A DNA stretch of 64,000 nt from Sphingomonas limnosediminicola (GTDB lineage Bacteria; Pseudomonadota; Alphaproteobacteria; Sphingomonadales; Sphingomonadaceae): the NCBI RefSeq assembly GCF_039537965.1, contig NZ_BAABBM010000001.1, positions 558,001-622,000 on the forward strand, read 5' to 3'. Each line of letters starts with the position of its first letter. The stretch's first letter is position 1. Shown piece by piece: positions 46,051 through 56,322 of this stretch. The notes under the pieces are model-generated. The model was given only the letters and a program-made list of their open reading frames with translations, had not been told where the DNA came from and ran no database searches. Both the position numbers and the translations under genes were made by a program.

Positions 46051-47865
46051 TTGACAGCGGGGGTAACGATTCGTGGTGCGGGGGCGCTAAGGGTGGAGGC
46101 AGTTTCGGCGAGGACGCTGTTTCGTCCGCCCTTGCGGTTGCGCCAGATTCCCGCGCTCTTCGTCCGTTATCTCCGCCCCCTATGGTTGATCGTTTTCCTG
46201 GCATCGCTGGGGATCGTGGTGGCCGGCACGGTCATGGCCTTCCGCGACACCTACGAAGCGCGTCCCCAATTTAAGGCGCTGGGCCTCGATTATGATATCG
46301 AGGTCGATGGGCGGCTCACCGTCGAGCTGGTGAAAAATGTGCCGAAATCGATACCGGCGGGCACCAGGTTCCAGATTGCCGCGATCAACGGGTCCTCTGT
46401 CGATCCCCGCATTCACAGCGCCGATCTCGCTCGCCGTCTGCAGGCGGCTCAAGGGGATAGCGTAGCGCTCACACTGAGAGCTCCTGACGGCAAGTTAGTC
46501 AGCATCCAGCAAAAGCGTGACATAGTTGGTCCAACGCCCGACGCCAGGCGAGCACGCGACCTTCGCGCCGCCGCCCGCCTTGCCTCCGGCCTGCTCGCGT
46601 GCGGAGCGCTTTTGCTTTGTTCGCTGCTGCTGGCGCGGCGCCGTCCAGACGATCCGGTGGCGATGCTGTTCGCCTTCGCCTTCGCGGGAATGGCTTCGAC
46701 CATCGACCCGCCGCTTGCCCTGTGGATGGCGTTCGGCTGGCCCATTGCCTACGACATCATCTCGGCAATCTGGTTCTATCTGCTTCTTATTGCGCTCGCC
46801 GTCTTTCCCGATGGCATCTTCGTCCCGAAGCTCTTCCGCTGGATCATTCCGGTCGGCGTCCTGCTGTCCATTCTGGTCGAGCATCCGCTTGTTCCGGCGA
46901 GTGCGCAGGCGCTGCTCGGCATCGGTGCGCTCCTCGCAATGCTAATCGGGCAGGTCCGGCGCTTTCGCCGTCTTCAGCCCGGAATCGAGCGCCAGCAGAT
47001 CAAGTGGGCCGGGTTCGGCTTTGCATCGGGCCTCGTGCTGGTCGGCCTCGCTTTCACGCTCCTCCTTTTCCAGCCGGAAAGCGCGGTCGAGCAAAGCATG
47101 ATCGTCAACATGATCGTGGTGCTGATGTTCAGCCTCGGCATGGCGTGCATCCCGCTCGGCCTGCTCGTCGCGCTGACGCGCTTCCGGCTTTGGGAAGCCG
47201 ATACGGTGATCAGCCGGTCCGCAGCCTATGCCGTCGTGACGTTGATCGTCGGCGTCGTGTGGGCGGCGAGCGCCGACCTCGTGAAGTTGATCGTCGAGCA
47301 AATCATCGGTCGCGAGAGCCAGGCTGGTGCCACCACCCTCAGCGCTATCATCGCCGCGGGCGTCTTTGCGCCCACCCAGTCCGTCGTCCTTGGCTGGACC
47401 AAGCGTCGCTGGGGCAGCCCGGTCGAGCGCATCCATGAGTCTGCCCAGCGCCTGAAGAGCTGGGGCATGACCGAGCCGCCCGCTGAGGTCGCGACCCGCG
47501 CTCTCGCTATCATCGACCAGGCGATCCATCCCGCTGCGTCGGCGATCGTCCTCGATATGCCGCTGAGTCAGGAATTGATCGCAGCGCGCGGGGTCTCATC
47601 GGAGAAGGACCCGCGCCTCGTCGAAAAGCTGGTCCTTGCCGACGAGGAAAGCTCGGTCGGCACGCTTCTCCTTGGCCGGCGCTCGGACGGGAACCGCTAC
47701 AACCAGCTTGAGCTCGAAGCCGTAAGGGAAATCATCCCGCCGCTCGCCGAGGCCCTCCGCGTCGCCCGCAGCCATTATTCGCGTGAGAATATGATGCAGC
47801 AGCGGCTCGAGGAAATGGCGAGCCGTCTCGCGCAGCTCGAAGGCGGCGCGCCGAAGCCGGCCTGA
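46051..47865 (+). CDS. ComP-like multi-helix sensor protein without kinase domain
   Basis: The protein has 604 residues; TTG 46051 is used, with GTG 46093 as an alternative. One helix (about 43-64) is followed by a PDZ-like periplasmic segment (about 75-155), then about eight helices (173-415). Three stretches typical of ComP-like sensor kinases are seen: VFPDGIFVPK, ERQQIKWAGFG and RLWEADTVISRSAAYAVVT. The C-terminal 150 residues look GAF-like and end in a coiled coil. No phospho-His, no HATPase domain and no output domain follow. I infer a signal-sensing membrane protein of unknown partner. It lies 45 bases after hemA, possibly on the same transcript. Confidence 0.75.
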   Translation: MTAGVTIRGAGALRVEAVSARTLFRPPLRLRQIPALFVRYLRPLWLIVFLASLGIVVAGTVMAFRDTYEARPQFKALGLDYDIEVDGRLTVELVKNVPKSIPAGTRFQIAAINGSSVDPRIHSADLARRLQAAQGDSVALTLRAPDGKLVSIQQKRDIVGPTPDARRARDLRAAARLASGLLACGALLLCSLLLARRRPDDPVAMLFAFAFAGMASTIDPPLALWMAFGWPIAYDIISAIWFYLLLIALAVFPDGIFVPKLFRWIIPVGVLLSILVEHPLVPASAQALLGIGALLAMLIGQVRRFRRLQPGIERQQIKWAGFGFASGLVLVGLAFTLLLFQPESAVEQSMIVNMIVVLMFSLGMACIPLGLLVALTRFRLWEADTVISRSAAYAVVTLIVGVVWAASADLVKLIVEQIIGRESQAGATTLSAIIAAGVFAPTQSVVLGWTKRRWGSPVERIHESAQRLKSWGMTEPPAEVATRALAIIDQAIHPAASAIVLDMPLSQELIAARGVSSEKDPRLVEKLVLADEESSVGTLLLGRRSDGNRYNQLELEAVREIIPPLAEALRVARSHYSRENMMQQRLEEMASRLAQLEGGAPKPA

Positions 47866-48021
47866 GCAGGTCTGTCCTACAGGCCCTTGGGCAAGTAGTT
47901 TCGGCTCAAGTTCGAGATGCCTTCTCCAAAGGTCACTGCCAAAGCGCCGCTCTCCGTGGCTTTAGTGACTTTAAGTCGCCGCGCGGTGGCGCTGCGCCGA
48001 CTTCATCGCTAGGTATCGCCC

Positions 48022-48468
48022 ATGCGCATCGCCCTCGCCGCCGACCATGCCGGATACCAGCTCAAGGACGAGCTCGTGCACTGGCTGCGCGAACAGGGTC
48101 ATGATGCGATCGACCTCGGCACGACCGGGCCAGAAAGCGTCGATTATCCGGAATATGGGCGCAAGCTCGCGACCGCGATCGCCTCGGGTGAGGCCGAGCG
48201 CGGCATTGCCGTGTGTGGTTCGGGCATTGGCATTTCCATCGCCGTGAACCGCGAGCCGCGCTGCCGCTGCGCCCGCGTAGACGACCCGCTGTCGGCCCAG
48301 CTCGCTCGCGAGCACAATGACGCCAATGCCATCGCGCTCGGGGCGCGGCTTATAGGCAGCGACATGGCCAAGGCCTGCGTCGCCGCATTTATCGACACCG
48401 ATTTCGCTGGCGGACGCCACCAGCGCCGCATCGATCAACTCTCTCAAATCTTGCAGGATAGCGACTGA
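48022..48468 (+). CDS. rpiB: Ribose-5-phosphate isomerase B
   Basis: This 148-residue RpiB/LacAB protein starts [18 protein letters not shown] and has the active-site Cys in [15 protein letters not shown]. It interconverts ribose-5-P and ribulose-5-P. Its stop overlaps the glyA start (TGATG). Confidence 0.95.
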   Translation: MRIALAADHAGYQLKDELVHWLREQGHDAIDLGTTGPESVDYPEYGRKLATAIASGEAERGIAVCGSGIGISIAVNREPRCRCARVDDPLSAQLAREHNDANAIALGARLIGSDMAKACVAAFIDTDFAGGRHQRRIDQLSQILQDSD

Positions 48469-49787
48469 TGGCCACCGCACCCGAGCTCGACCGCGACGAA
48501 AATTACCGCGTGCCGCAAGGTTTCTTCACCAGCGGTCTCAGCGAGAAGGACTCAGCCGTCCAGAACGGAATACGCGCCGAACTTCATCGCGAGCAGACGC
48601 AGATCGAGCTGATCGCGTCGGAGAATATCGTCAGCAAAGCGGTGCTCGAAGCGCAGGGCTCCGTCCTCACCAACAAATATGCGGAAGGCTATCCGGGCCG
48701 CCGCTATTACCAGGGTTGCGCGCCGTCGGACACGGTCGAGACGCTGGCGATCGAGCGGGCGAAGAAATTGTTCAACTGCGGCTTCGCCAACGTTCAGCCG
48801 CACTCGGGTGCCCAGGCGAACGGCGCCGTGATGATGGCGCTGTTGAAGCCCGGCGATACGATCATGGGACTCAGCCTTGCCGCTGGCGGGCACCTCACGC
48901 ACGGGGCACCGCCGGCGCAGTCGGGCAAATGGTTCAACGCGGTTCAGTACGGCGTTCGCCAGGACGACCACCTCGTCGATTTCGACGAGGTCGAGCGGCT
49001 CGCCAAGGAGCATCGCCCGAAGATGATCATCGCGGGCGGGTCAGCCTATCCACGGCACTTCGACTTCAAGCGCTTTCGCGAGATTTGCGACGAGGTCGGT
49101 GCGCTCCTGTTCGTCGACATGGCGCACTTTGCGGGCCTGGTCGCGGCGGGCGAGCATCCGACGCCGTTCGGCTTTGCCGATGTCGTCACGACGACCACCC
49201 ACAAGACCCTGCGCGGTCCGCGCGGCGGCATGGTGCTGACCGACAATGAGGAGATCGCGAAGAAGATCAATTCAGCGGTCTTCCCCGGCCTCCAGGGCGG
49301 CCCCCTGATGCATGTCATCGCCGCCAAGGCGGTCGCGTTCGGGGAAGCGTTGCAGCCCGAGTTCAAGACCTATGCGAAGGCGGTAATCGCCAATGCGCAG
49401 ACCCTCGCCAACCGCCTGAAGGAACGCGGCGCTGACCTTGTCGCCGGCGGCACCGACACGCACCTCGCGCTTGTCGACCTTCGCCCGCTCGGCCTGACCG
49501 GCAAGGACGCCGACGAAAGCCTCGAGCGTGCCGGCATTACCTGCAACAAGAACGGCGTGCCATTCGACCCGCTGCCGCCGGTCAAGACCAGCGGCATCCG
49601 CGTCGGGTCGCCGGCCGGCACAACCCGCGGCTTCGGCGAACGCGAATTCCACGACATCGCCGACATGGTTGCCGACGTGCTCGATGGCCTCGGCAAGAAT
49701 GGTCTCGAAAACAACGGCTCGACCGAGCGGCAGGTGAATGAGCGGGTGCGTGAACTTTGCGCGCGCTTCCCCATCTATCAGGGATGA
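48468..49787 (+). CDS. glyA: Serine hydroxymethyltransferase
   Basis: This 439-residue PLP enzyme has [30 protein letters not shown] and the PLP Lys motif [14 protein letters not shown]. It interconverts serine and glycine with tetrahydrofolate. The ATG 48468 overlaps the rpiB stop, and nrdR follows after 14 bases. Confidence 0.97.
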   Translation: MATAPELDRDENYRVPQGFFTSGLSEKDSAVQNGIRAELHREQTQIELIASENIVSKAVLEAQGSVLTNKYAEGYPGRRYYQGCAPSDTVETLAIERAKKLFNCGFANVQPHSGAQANGAVMMALLKPGDTIMGLSLAAGGHLTHGAPPAQSGKWFNAVQYGVRQDDHLVDFDEVERLAKEHRPKMIIAGGSAYPRHFDFKRFREICDEVGALLFVDMAHFAGLVAAGEHPTPFGFADVVTTTTHKTLRGPRGGMVLTDNEEIAKKINSAVFPGLQGGPLMHVIAAKAVAFGEALQPEFKTYAKAVIANAQTLANRLKERGADLVAGGTDTHLALVDLRPLGLTGKDADESLERAGITCNKNGVPFDPLPPVKTSGIRVGSPAGTTRGFGEREFHDIADMVADVLDGLGKNGLENNGSTERQVNERVRELCARFPIYQG

Positions 49788-49801
49788 GGTTCGCTTAACG
49801 C

Positions 49802-50281
49802 ATGCGCTGCCCGTTCTGCGCTCACGAAGACAGCCAGGTTAAGGACAGTCGCCCGAGCGAGGATGGCGCCGCCATCCGCCGCCGGCGGCAGTGCGAGGCT
49901 TGCGGCGCGCGCTTCACGACTTTCGAGCGTGTGCAGCTGCGCGACCTAACCGTCGTCAAGAAGGACAGCAAGCGCGAGCCGTTCGAACGCGACAAGCTCG
50001 CCCGCGCCATCGGCCACGCCTGCCGCAAACGCGAGATCGACGCGGCCAAGATCGACCGGCTCGTCAGCGGCATCCAGCGCCAAATGGAAACGCTCGGCGA
50101 CGAAGTGAAGTCGTCGCGGATCGGCGAGGCCGTGATGGCCGGGCTCAAGTCGCTCGACCACGTTGCCTACATTCGCTTCGCGAGCATCTACAAGGACTTC
50201 AGCGATCCCGGCGACTTTGCGGAAATCGCCGAGCGCGTCGAAAAGGAAGCCACGCCTCCCGACCACGACAAGCTGCTGTGA
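49802..50281 (+). CDS. nrdR: Transcriptional repressor NrdR
   Basis: This 159-residue protein has the zinc ribbon [20 protein letters not shown] and the second Cys pair [15 protein letters not shown], followed by the ATP-cone domain. It represses ribonucleotide reductase genes in response to dATP/ATP. The stop overlaps trmJ as GTGA. Confidence 0.97.
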   Translation: MRCPFCAHEDSQVKDSRPSEDGAAIRRRRQCEACGARFTTFERVQLRDLTVVKKDSKREPFERDKLARAIGHACRKREIDAAKIDRLVSGIQRQMETLGDEVKSSRIGEAVMAGLKSLDHVAYIRFASIYKDFSDPGDFAEIAERVEKEATPPDHDKLL

Positions 50282-51006
50282 CGGAGCCCGCCAGGCCCGT
50301 CATCGTCCTCGTCCGCCCACAGCTCGGCCAGAATATCGGCAAGGCGGCGCGGGCGATGCTCAACTTCGGCCTGACCGAGATGCGGCTCGTCGCGCCGCGC
50401 GATGGCTGGCCGAACCCGGACGCCGGTCCTTCCGCAAGCGGCGCTGACGTGGTGCTGAAAAAGGCGCAGGTCTTCGATACGGTCGAGGCGGCAATCGCCG
50501 ATTGCTCGACGGTCTTCGCCTCGACGGTCCGCCGCCGCGATCTCATCATGCCGGTGATCGGCCCGCAGGAGATGGCCGACCAGATTTCCGGTTCGCCCGG
50601 CCAGACCGCAATCCTGTTCGGACCCGAACGGTCGGGTCTCGAGACGGAAGATGTCGCCCTCGCCCATTCGATCGTCACGGTGCCGATCAACCCGGAGTTC
50701 GGCTCGCTTAACCTCGCGCAGGCGGTCATCCTCCTCGCCTACGAATGGTCGAAGCGCAGCGCACTGGTACAACCGCCAGCCAAGGACCTTGAGACGACAG
50801 CTCCCCACGGCGAGGTCGACGGACTCATCCGGCAACTGGACGAAGAGCTGGTGGCCAAGGGCTATTTCCACCCGCCGTCTCGCCAGCAGGCGACGCGCAA
50901 CACGATCCGCACCATCTTCACCAAGACCGGCTGGTCGTCACGGGAGGTCAAAGCGGTGCGCGGGATCATCCGTGCCCTGGTCAATCCGCCGCGCCAGCGT
51001 TCCTGA
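50278..51006 (+). CDS. trmJ: tRNA (cytidine/uridine-2'-O-)-methyltransferase TrmJ
   Basis: This 242-residue SPOUT enzyme has the N-terminal [37 protein letters not shown] and [15 protein letters not shown] knot motifs, plus the TrmJ C-terminal tail. It methylates position 32 of certain tRNAs. GTG 50278 overlaps the nrdR stop. Confidence 0.93.
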   Translation: MTEPARPVIVLVRPQLGQNIGKAARAMLNFGLTEMRLVAPRDGWPNPDAGPSASGADVVLKKAQVFDTVEAAIADCSTVFASTVRRRDLIMPVIGPQEMADQISGSPGQTAILFGPERSGLETEDVALAHSIVTVPINPEFGSLNLAQAVILLAYEWSKRSALVQPPAKDLETTAPHGEVDGLIRQLDEELVAKGYFHPPSRQQATRNTIRTIFTKTGWSSREVKAVRGIIRALVNPPRQRS

Positions 51007-51060
51007 TTGCTCTCGACCGCCTGGCGGAGCATCATCGCCGTTCCAGAAGGAGTCCAGCCG

Positions 51061-51609
51061 ATGTTGAGCTTCCTGGCGTTCGCCGCCGCATTCGTTGTCC
51101 AGGACCAGGGTCCGATTGTCACCACCGTTGATCCGTCGCAGGGCGCGATGCCCGGCGAAAACAGTGCACTCGCGCCGCCCCACAAGGGATCGGACGATCG
51201 CATGTTTCCGGACATCGAGATTGGCGCGCTGCGGATCGACGGCGACACGCTATATGTGCAGGTTCGTAACATCGGGAAATCGCCGTCCCAGGGCTCGGTC
51301 CTGGTCTCCGCGCGTGCAAGCGATAGCCGGATGCGCAGCGAACCGGTCCAGGCTCGAACCGCGCGGCTCCAGCCCGGCAAAACGCGCTGGGTGTCCCTGC
51401 GCGGCTTCTCGGTGAAGACGGCGTCCAACACATCCCCGGTTTTCGCCCTCGCCAGCGCGACGAGCATCGCAGCGAGCGCACAGTTGCTACCGGTCAGCGC
51501 GCAGCTCGATCGCAGCGGCCAGGCCCGGCAAGAGACCGCGGATGGCGACGAGAACAATAACAGCCTTGTTGTCGAAGGCAGCGCGATCGGTCGCGGCGCG
51601 CCGCAATAG
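51061..51609 (+). CDS. Hypothetical exported protein
   Basis: This 182-residue protein begins with a short hydrophobic segment (LSFLAFAAAFVV) that may be a signal peptide. The middle (IEIGALRIDGDTLYVQVRNI) has the beta-sandwich look of a CARDB/FlgD-like fold, and SVLVSARASDSRMRSEPVQA follows. ATG 51061 has AGAAGGAG 10 bases upstream; a frame from 51007 is less likely. I do not recognise the family. It lies between trmJ and rpsD. Confidence 0.7.
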   Translation: MLSFLAFAAAFVVQDQGPIVTTVDPSQGAMPGENSALAPPHKGSDDRMFPDIEIGALRIDGDTLYVQVRNIGKSPSQGSVLVSARASDSRMRSEPVQARTARLQPGKTRWVSLRGFSVKTASNTSPVFALASATSIAASAQLLPVSAQLDRSGQARQETADGDENNNSLVVEGSAIGRGAPQ

Positions 51610-51619
51610 GCTGCGAAAC

Positions 51620-51648
51620 TTGACCTTCGGGGCTCATCCCCCTAGGTG
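51620..51648 (+). promoter_or_regulatory. Candidate sigma-70-type promoter for rpsD
   Basis: TTGACC (51620-51625) and TAGGTG (51643-51648) are separated by exactly 17 bases, 112 bases before the rpsD start. The -10 box is a poor match, so this is tentative. Confidence 0.3.
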
Positions 51649-51759
51649 CGCCGCTCGCAATTGATCCCGCATGCCCGGTGAAGCGGTGATCGCGTTGGAT
51701 GCTTTGGTCCAGCGGTGCGGTCCCGGGCGCTTTGCAGACACGCGAATTGGAGAACGACA

Positions 51760-52374
51760 GTGACGAAGCGCACCAGCGCCAAATACAAGCTCGACCGCCG
51801 CATGGGCGAAAACGTCTTCGGACGTCCCAAAAGCCCCGTAAACCGCCGCGAGTATGGCCCCGGCCAGCACGGCCAGCGCCGCAAGAGCAAGATCAGCGAC
51901 TACGGCATCCAGCTGCGCGCCAAGCAGAAGCTAAAGGGCTATTACGGCGACATCACCGAAAAGCAGTTCAAGAAGAACTATGTCGAAGCCACCCGCATGA
52001 AGGGCGACGCTTCGCAGAACCTGATCGGCCTGCTTGAGCGCCGCCTCGATATGGTCGTCTTCCGCGCCAAGTTCGCCCCGACCATCTGGGCTGCCCGTCA
52101 AATCGTCAGCCATGGCCACATCCGCGTCAACGGCGTGAAGTGCAACATCGCCAGCCGCCGCGTGAACGTCGGCGATGTGATCGAGCTCGGTCCGAAGGCG
52201 CAGGAAATGGCGCTGGTCATCGAAGCGCAGGGCCTCGCCGAGCGTGACGTGCCCGACTACGTGGCGCCCGACGGCAACACTAAGGTCAGCTTCACCCGCG
52301 TGCCCAAGCTCGACGAGGTGCCTTATCCCGTCCGCATGGAACCGAACCTCGTGATCGAGTTCTACTCGCGCTAA
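51760..52374 (+). CDS. rpsD: 30S ribosomal protein S4
   Basis: This 204-residue protein has the S4 N-terminal domain and the S4 RNA-binding motif [20 protein letters not shown], then [23 protein letters not shown] 51760 has GGAG 8 bases upstream; upstream in-frame codons are not conserved. It binds 16S rRNA and in many bacteria represses its own operon. A strong terminator follows. Confidence 0.96.
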   Translation: MTKRTSAKYKLDRRMGENVFGRPKSPVNRREYGPGQHGQRRKSKISDYGIQLRAKQKLKGYYGDITEKQFKKNYVEATRMKGDASQNLIGLLERRLDMVVFRAKFAPTIWAARQIVSHGHIRVNGVKCNIASRRVNVGDVIELGPKAQEMALVIEAQGLAERDVPDYVAPDGNTKVSFTRVPKLDEVPYPVRMEPNLVIEFYSR

Positions 52375-52398
52375 GCGAACCTCGCACGAAAGAAAGAA

Positions 52399-52425
52399 GG
52401 GCGGTCCGTTACGGCCGCCCTTTTT
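52399..52425 (+). terminator. Rho-independent terminator of rpsD
   Basis: GGGCGGTC (52399-52406) pairs with GGCCGCCC (52413-52420, one G-U) across a six-base loop, followed by TTTTT. Confidence 0.92.
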
Positions 52426-52469
52426 CGTTTAGTGGCCGATCGTAGTGTCCAGCAGTTCGCCGATCTTGG

Positions 52470-54398
52470 TTAGCTCTGAGCCCGGGCATCCGAATCCCTG
52501 AGCTGGTGATCGAGGCCGGCGAAAGTCACCAATTCGCTCTGATGGCCTGCCGCCTTCAGCGCCGCGTCCATCTTTTGCGAATGCGTGATCTTGACGTTCG
52601 TATCCATGTCGCCGTGAACGAGAAGAACCGGCACTCGGATCTCGGCGGCATGTCGTAACGGGGATCCGTCAGCGACGTGCGGCCCTGTCCCGATTTCCTT
52701 GTCGACGATCCGGCTGATCGTAAAGTCGCGGAAATCGTCCTTGAGCATGGCGAGGTCAGTCACCGGGGCCACGGCCACCACGGCCTTGTAAAGACCGGGT
52801 TGCGTCGCCGCGGACTGGAGAGCTGCATAGCCGCCATATGACCAACCGAGAATGGCGGTGCGATCCGGATCCGCGATCCCTTGCGCTGCGAGCCACTTCG
52901 TCGACGCCGTGATGTCGCCAATCGACGTGCGCCAATTCCTAAAACCATTCTCATTTAGCCACGCGTCGCCGAACCCGGCCGAACCGCGATATTCGGGCTG
53001 CAACACCGCGTAGCCTCGAGCGGCCAGGAATTGGGACAGCCAGTCGAAACCCCATTCGTCACGAGAGCTGGGGCCGCCGTGCGGGAGAATGACGGCCGGC
53101 AAACCCTTTGCAGCCTTCCCGGGTGGCAGCGTCAGATAGGCGGGGATAGGCGTTCCGTCGGGCGCCGTGATGGTGACCGGCTTGACTGAGGCAAGCGCGC
53201 GGCCTTCCAACTCCGGCCGATCGACCATGGCGGGCGTCAACGTCTTCTTGTCGCGATCGAAAACGTAATAGCGGCCGGGGTCGCTATCGCTGCCCGCGTG
53301 AATGAGCAGCTTCCTGCCATCATGACTGGCATCGACAAAGCCGACGAGCGGCAATTGCGGAAGAACGCGCGATAGCGAGTCGGCGAGCGCCTTGAACTCC
53401 GGATCGAAGTAGACAGTCGTCCGCTTGTCCTCGACGTAGGTGTATCCGATGACACGTTGGCCATCGCCGAAGCGGACCACGTCGTCGATGTCGACCCGCG
53501 GATTCTCGGCGACTAGAGTTTCCACCATGCTTCCGTCCATGCGGATGCCGTAAAGCGCGAACCGGCCGCTCTTCTTCTTGAGTACGTAGAGCTGGTTTGA
53601 ATCCGTATCGACGGCCAGCGGCTGGAACTGATCGTCCTCGAACATCCCGAGCGTTTTCCAGTCGCGCGAGTCCGCTGTGCGATACGAATAACGGGTCTTG
53701 CCCGAAAGCATCCCGCCGCTCGAAATGTCGGGACTCGACATCAGCCGGACGTGCCCGCGGCCGTCGCTCATGTAATTCGAGACGCCGTCGCGCGGCGACT
53801 CCACTGCGTCGCTTCGGAGCGTGCGCACATCGATCCGGTCGACGCCGACACCCTTCTTCGTGCGTACGAAGTGAGTCCCCATCTTGCCTTCCTCAGGGAC
53901 GTACTCACGTTCGACCAGCACCTTGTTGTCGGTGCCGTCCAGCCAGTCGACGACTTGCGCGTCGACCTGCCGCAGCCACGCGTCATAGACGCTGTCGGTC
54001 TGTCCCAGTAGCTTGGGATCACTTCCGTCATTGTTCAGCGACACGAGCCGGCTGAAGCTCAAGACCTCAAAGAGGTTATTTTTGACGCCGCCGCCGATCT
54101 GGCAGACCGAGCGAGTCGCCGAAACGAAATTGCACCAGCGCAGCTGCTCCGGATTTCCGTCCGAGCTTGCGATTGTGCTGAATTTTCCTGCGTCGAGATT
54201 CCCGATGACGGCGATGGACTTCCGGCCTGGCCCGGGCGTGACGTAAATTACTTGAGATCCATCGGCGGAAAGATCGGGACCGATGACTGCATCCCGCGCC
54301 CCAAACGACTTTGCATCCGTTGCAAGATCGGTCGCCCAAGTCGGAGCAGCCATATACAAACCGATCGCCGAAGCGAGCAGCACATTACGCATCTTCAT
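52470..54398 (-). CDS. S9 family prolyl oligopeptidase-like serine peptidase
   Basis: This 642-residue protein has a signal peptide (LLASAIGLYMAAPTWA), a beta-propeller half and a C-terminal alpha/beta hydrolase domain. The catalytic Ser is in GWSYGGYAALQSA, Asp in VHGDMDTNVKI and His in FAGLDHQLRD. It is likely a periplasmic dipeptidyl or oligopeptidase taking up peptide nutrients. It is divergent from aguA, with 101 bases between. Confidence 0.92.
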   Translation of the reverse strand: MKMRNVLLASAIGLYMAAPTWATDLATDAKSFGARDAVIGPDLSADGSQVIYVTPGPGRKSIAVIGNLDAGKFSTIASSDGNPEQLRWCNFVSATRSVCQIGGGVKNNLFEVLSFSRLVSLNNDGSDPKLLGQTDSVYDAWLRQVDAQVVDWLDGTDNKVLVEREYVPEEGKMGTHFVRTKKGVGVDRIDVRTLRSDAVESPRDGVSNYMSDGRGHVRLMSSPDISSGGMLSGKTRYSYRTADSRDWKTLGMFEDDQFQPLAVDTDSNQLYVLKKKSGRFALYGIRMDGSMVETLVAENPRVDIDDVVRFGDGQRVIGYTYVEDKRTTVYFDPEFKALADSLSRVLPQLPLVGFVDASHDGRKLLIHAGSDSDPGRYYVFDRDKKTLTPAMVDRPELEGRALASVKPVTITAPDGTPIPAYLTLPPGKAAKGLPAVILPHGGPSSRDEWGFDWLSQFLAARGYAVLQPEYRGSAGFGDAWLNENGFRNWRTSIGDITASTKWLAAQGIADPDRTAILGWSYGGYAALQSAATQPGLYKAVVAVAPVTDLAMLKDDFRDFTISRIVDKEIGTGPHVADGSPLRHAAEIRVPVLLVHGDMDTNVKITHSQKMDAALKAAGHQSELVTFAGLDHQLRDSDARAQS

Positions 54399-54499
54399 TT
54401 AAATTCCCCCTTACCCGGCAAGCACATAGTGCATGTTGCACAGCGCCATGCAAGCCCATGGCTTGGCGCTTTTCGATGCGCCTGTTAGCGGGCGGCGTC

Positions 54500-55474
54500 A
54501 TGACGTTGCTTCCGCTTCCGGAATGGGCGCCGCACGAAGCGGTGTGGATCGGTTTCCCGAGCGATCCCGAACTGTGGCTCGGCGACCTGAAGGAAGCTGA
54601 ACGCGAAGTGGCGGCGTTCGCGAAAGCCGTTCACGCCAACGGCAAGGGCGAGACGGTGCGGCTGGTCGCCGCGCACGAAGGCGCTGCCGAGGCAGCGGCG
54701 AGACTGGCACCGTTCGCCGAAGTCATCGTTGAACCGTTTGGCGACATCTGGCTGCGCGACACCGGGCCAGTAATCGTCGGTTCCGGCAAGCAGCGCCGCG
54801 CACAAGGCTTCGGCTTCAACGGCTGGGGCGGCAAATACGATCTCGACGGTGACGGCGATGTCGGAGAGCGGCTCGCGGGGCGCGCTTCGATGCCGTTCGC
54901 CAAGGCTGATTGGGTTCTCGAAGGCGGCGCCATCGACGGCGACGGATCGGGCACCGTCGTTACGACCGAGCAGTGTCTCCTCAACCCGAACCGGAACAGT
55001 CTGTCGCGTGAGGAGGTCGAAGAGCGGCTGTTACGCGACCTAGGGTTCGAGCGCGTGATCTGGCTGGGCGACGGGTTGATGAACGACCATACCGACGGGC
55101 ATGTCGACAATCTGGCGCGCTTCGTGGCGCCCGGGCGCATCGCCATTCCGACCTCGGCCAAGGACGACCCGAACGACGCGGTCTATCGCGACGCGGCTCG
55201 GCGGCTCCGTTCGACCAAGCTCGACGTCGTCACCCTGCCCTCGCCCGGCGGCGTCTTCGGCGAAGACGGGGACATCGTCCCCGCGAGCTACATGAACTTC
55301 TACATCGGCAATGCCGCGGTCGTCGTGCCGCAATATGGCGCGCCGAACGACCGCAACGCCGTCGATGTCGTCCAGGCGCTGTTCCCGGGCCGCGTTGCAA
55401 TCGGCCTTCGCGCCGACCACATCCTGACCGGGGGCGGAAGCTTCCACTGCATCTCCCAACAGGTTCCCGCATGA
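54500..55474 (+). CDS. aguA: Agmatine deiminase
   Basis: The 324-residue guanidino-deiminase has PLPEWAPHEAVWIGFPSDP, DIWLRDTGPVIV, the LEGGAIDGDG loop, NDHTDGHVDN and the catalytic Cys317 in GGGSFHCISQ. It converts agmatine to N-carbamoylputrescine. ATG 54500 begins the conserved region; the frame is open further upstream but that part is not conserved. It overlaps aguB as ATGA. Confidence 0.95.
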   Translation: MTLLPLPEWAPHEAVWIGFPSDPELWLGDLKEAEREVAAFAKAVHANGKGETVRLVAAHEGAAEAAARLAPFAEVIVEPFGDIWLRDTGPVIVGSGKQRRAQGFGFNGWGGKYDLDGDGDVGERLAGRASMPFAKADWVLEGGAIDGDGSGTVVTTEQCLLNPNRNSLSREEVEERLLRDLGFERVIWLGDGLMNDHTDGHVDNLARFVAPGRIAIPTSAKDDPNDAVYRDAARRLRSTKLDVVTLPSPGGVFGEDGDIVPASYMNFYIGNAAVVVPQYGAPNDRNAVDVVQALFPGRVAIGLRADHILTGGGSFHCISQQVPA

Positions 55475-56322
55475 CCAAGCTCACCGTTGCCGCGCTTCAG
55501 CTCGCCTTCTCAGGCGACACCGACGCGAACATCCGCGCAGTGGGCGAGCTCGTGCGTGAGGCAGCCGGCAAGGGCGCCGAGGTCGTGCTCCCGCCCGAAC
55601 TGTTCGATGGCCCCTATTTCTGCCGTGTCGAGGACGAGAGCCTGTTCGCGACCGCGCGCCCGACTTCCGAGCATCCGTCCGTCCTCGCCATGCAGAAGCT
55701 GGCGGAGGAGCTGAAGATCTGGATCCCGACGAGCTTCTTCGAGCTCGACGGCCCGCATCATTACAACAGCCTCGCGATGATCGGACCAGATGGGAAGATC
55801 GCCGGCGTCTATCGCAAGAGTCACATCCCCGACGGGCCGGGCTACGAAGAGAAGTTCTACTTTCGCCCCGGCAATACGGGCTTCAAGGTCTGGAATGGTC
55901 CGCATCGATCGACGCTCGGCGTGGGCGTATGCTGGGACCAATGGTATCCGGAAACCGCGCGGGCGATGATGCTGATGGGGGCGGACATCCTCTTCTACCC
56001 GACTGCCATCGGCACTGAGCCGCACGATCCCGACCTCGACACGTCACGCTTGTGGCGGCGCGCCATGATCGGCCATGCGGTCTCAAATGTAGTCCCCGTC
56101 GTCGCCGCCAACCGTATCGGCATCGAACACGGCCAGCGTTTCTACGGCCACAGCTTCATCTGCGATGAGCGCGGCGACATCCAGGCGGAGTTCGGCGCGA
56201 ACGAGACCGGCGTTTTGGTGGCGACACTAGACCTTGCGCAGGCCAAGAAGCACCGCGCCGCCTTCGGCTTTTTCCGTGATCGCCGGCCCGAGCTTTACGG
56301 GCGGCTCACCCAGGACATCTGA
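55471..56322 (+). CDS. aguB: N-carbamoylputrescine amidase
   Basis: This 283-residue nitrilase-family enzyme has catalytic Glu in VLPPELFDGPYF, Lys in YRKSHIPDGPGYEEKFYF and Cys in VGVCWDQWYPE. It hydrolyses N-carbamoylputrescine to putrescine, completing the arginine decarboxylase route with AguA. The last 17 bases overlap the convergent UDG gene. Confidence 0.95.
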   Translation: MTKLTVAALQLAFSGDTDANIRAVGELVREAAGKGAEVVLPPELFDGPYFCRVEDESLFATARPTSEHPSVLAMQKLAEELKIWIPTSFFELDGPHHYNSLAMIGPDGKIAGVYRKSHIPDGPGYEEKFYFRPGNTGFKVWNGPHRSTLGVGVCWDQWYPETARAMMLMGADILFYPTAIGTEPHDPDLDTSRLWRRAMIGHAVSNVVPVVAANRIGIEHGQRFYGHSFICDERGDIQAEFGANETGVLVATLDLAQAKKHRAAFGFFRDRRPELYGRLTQDI

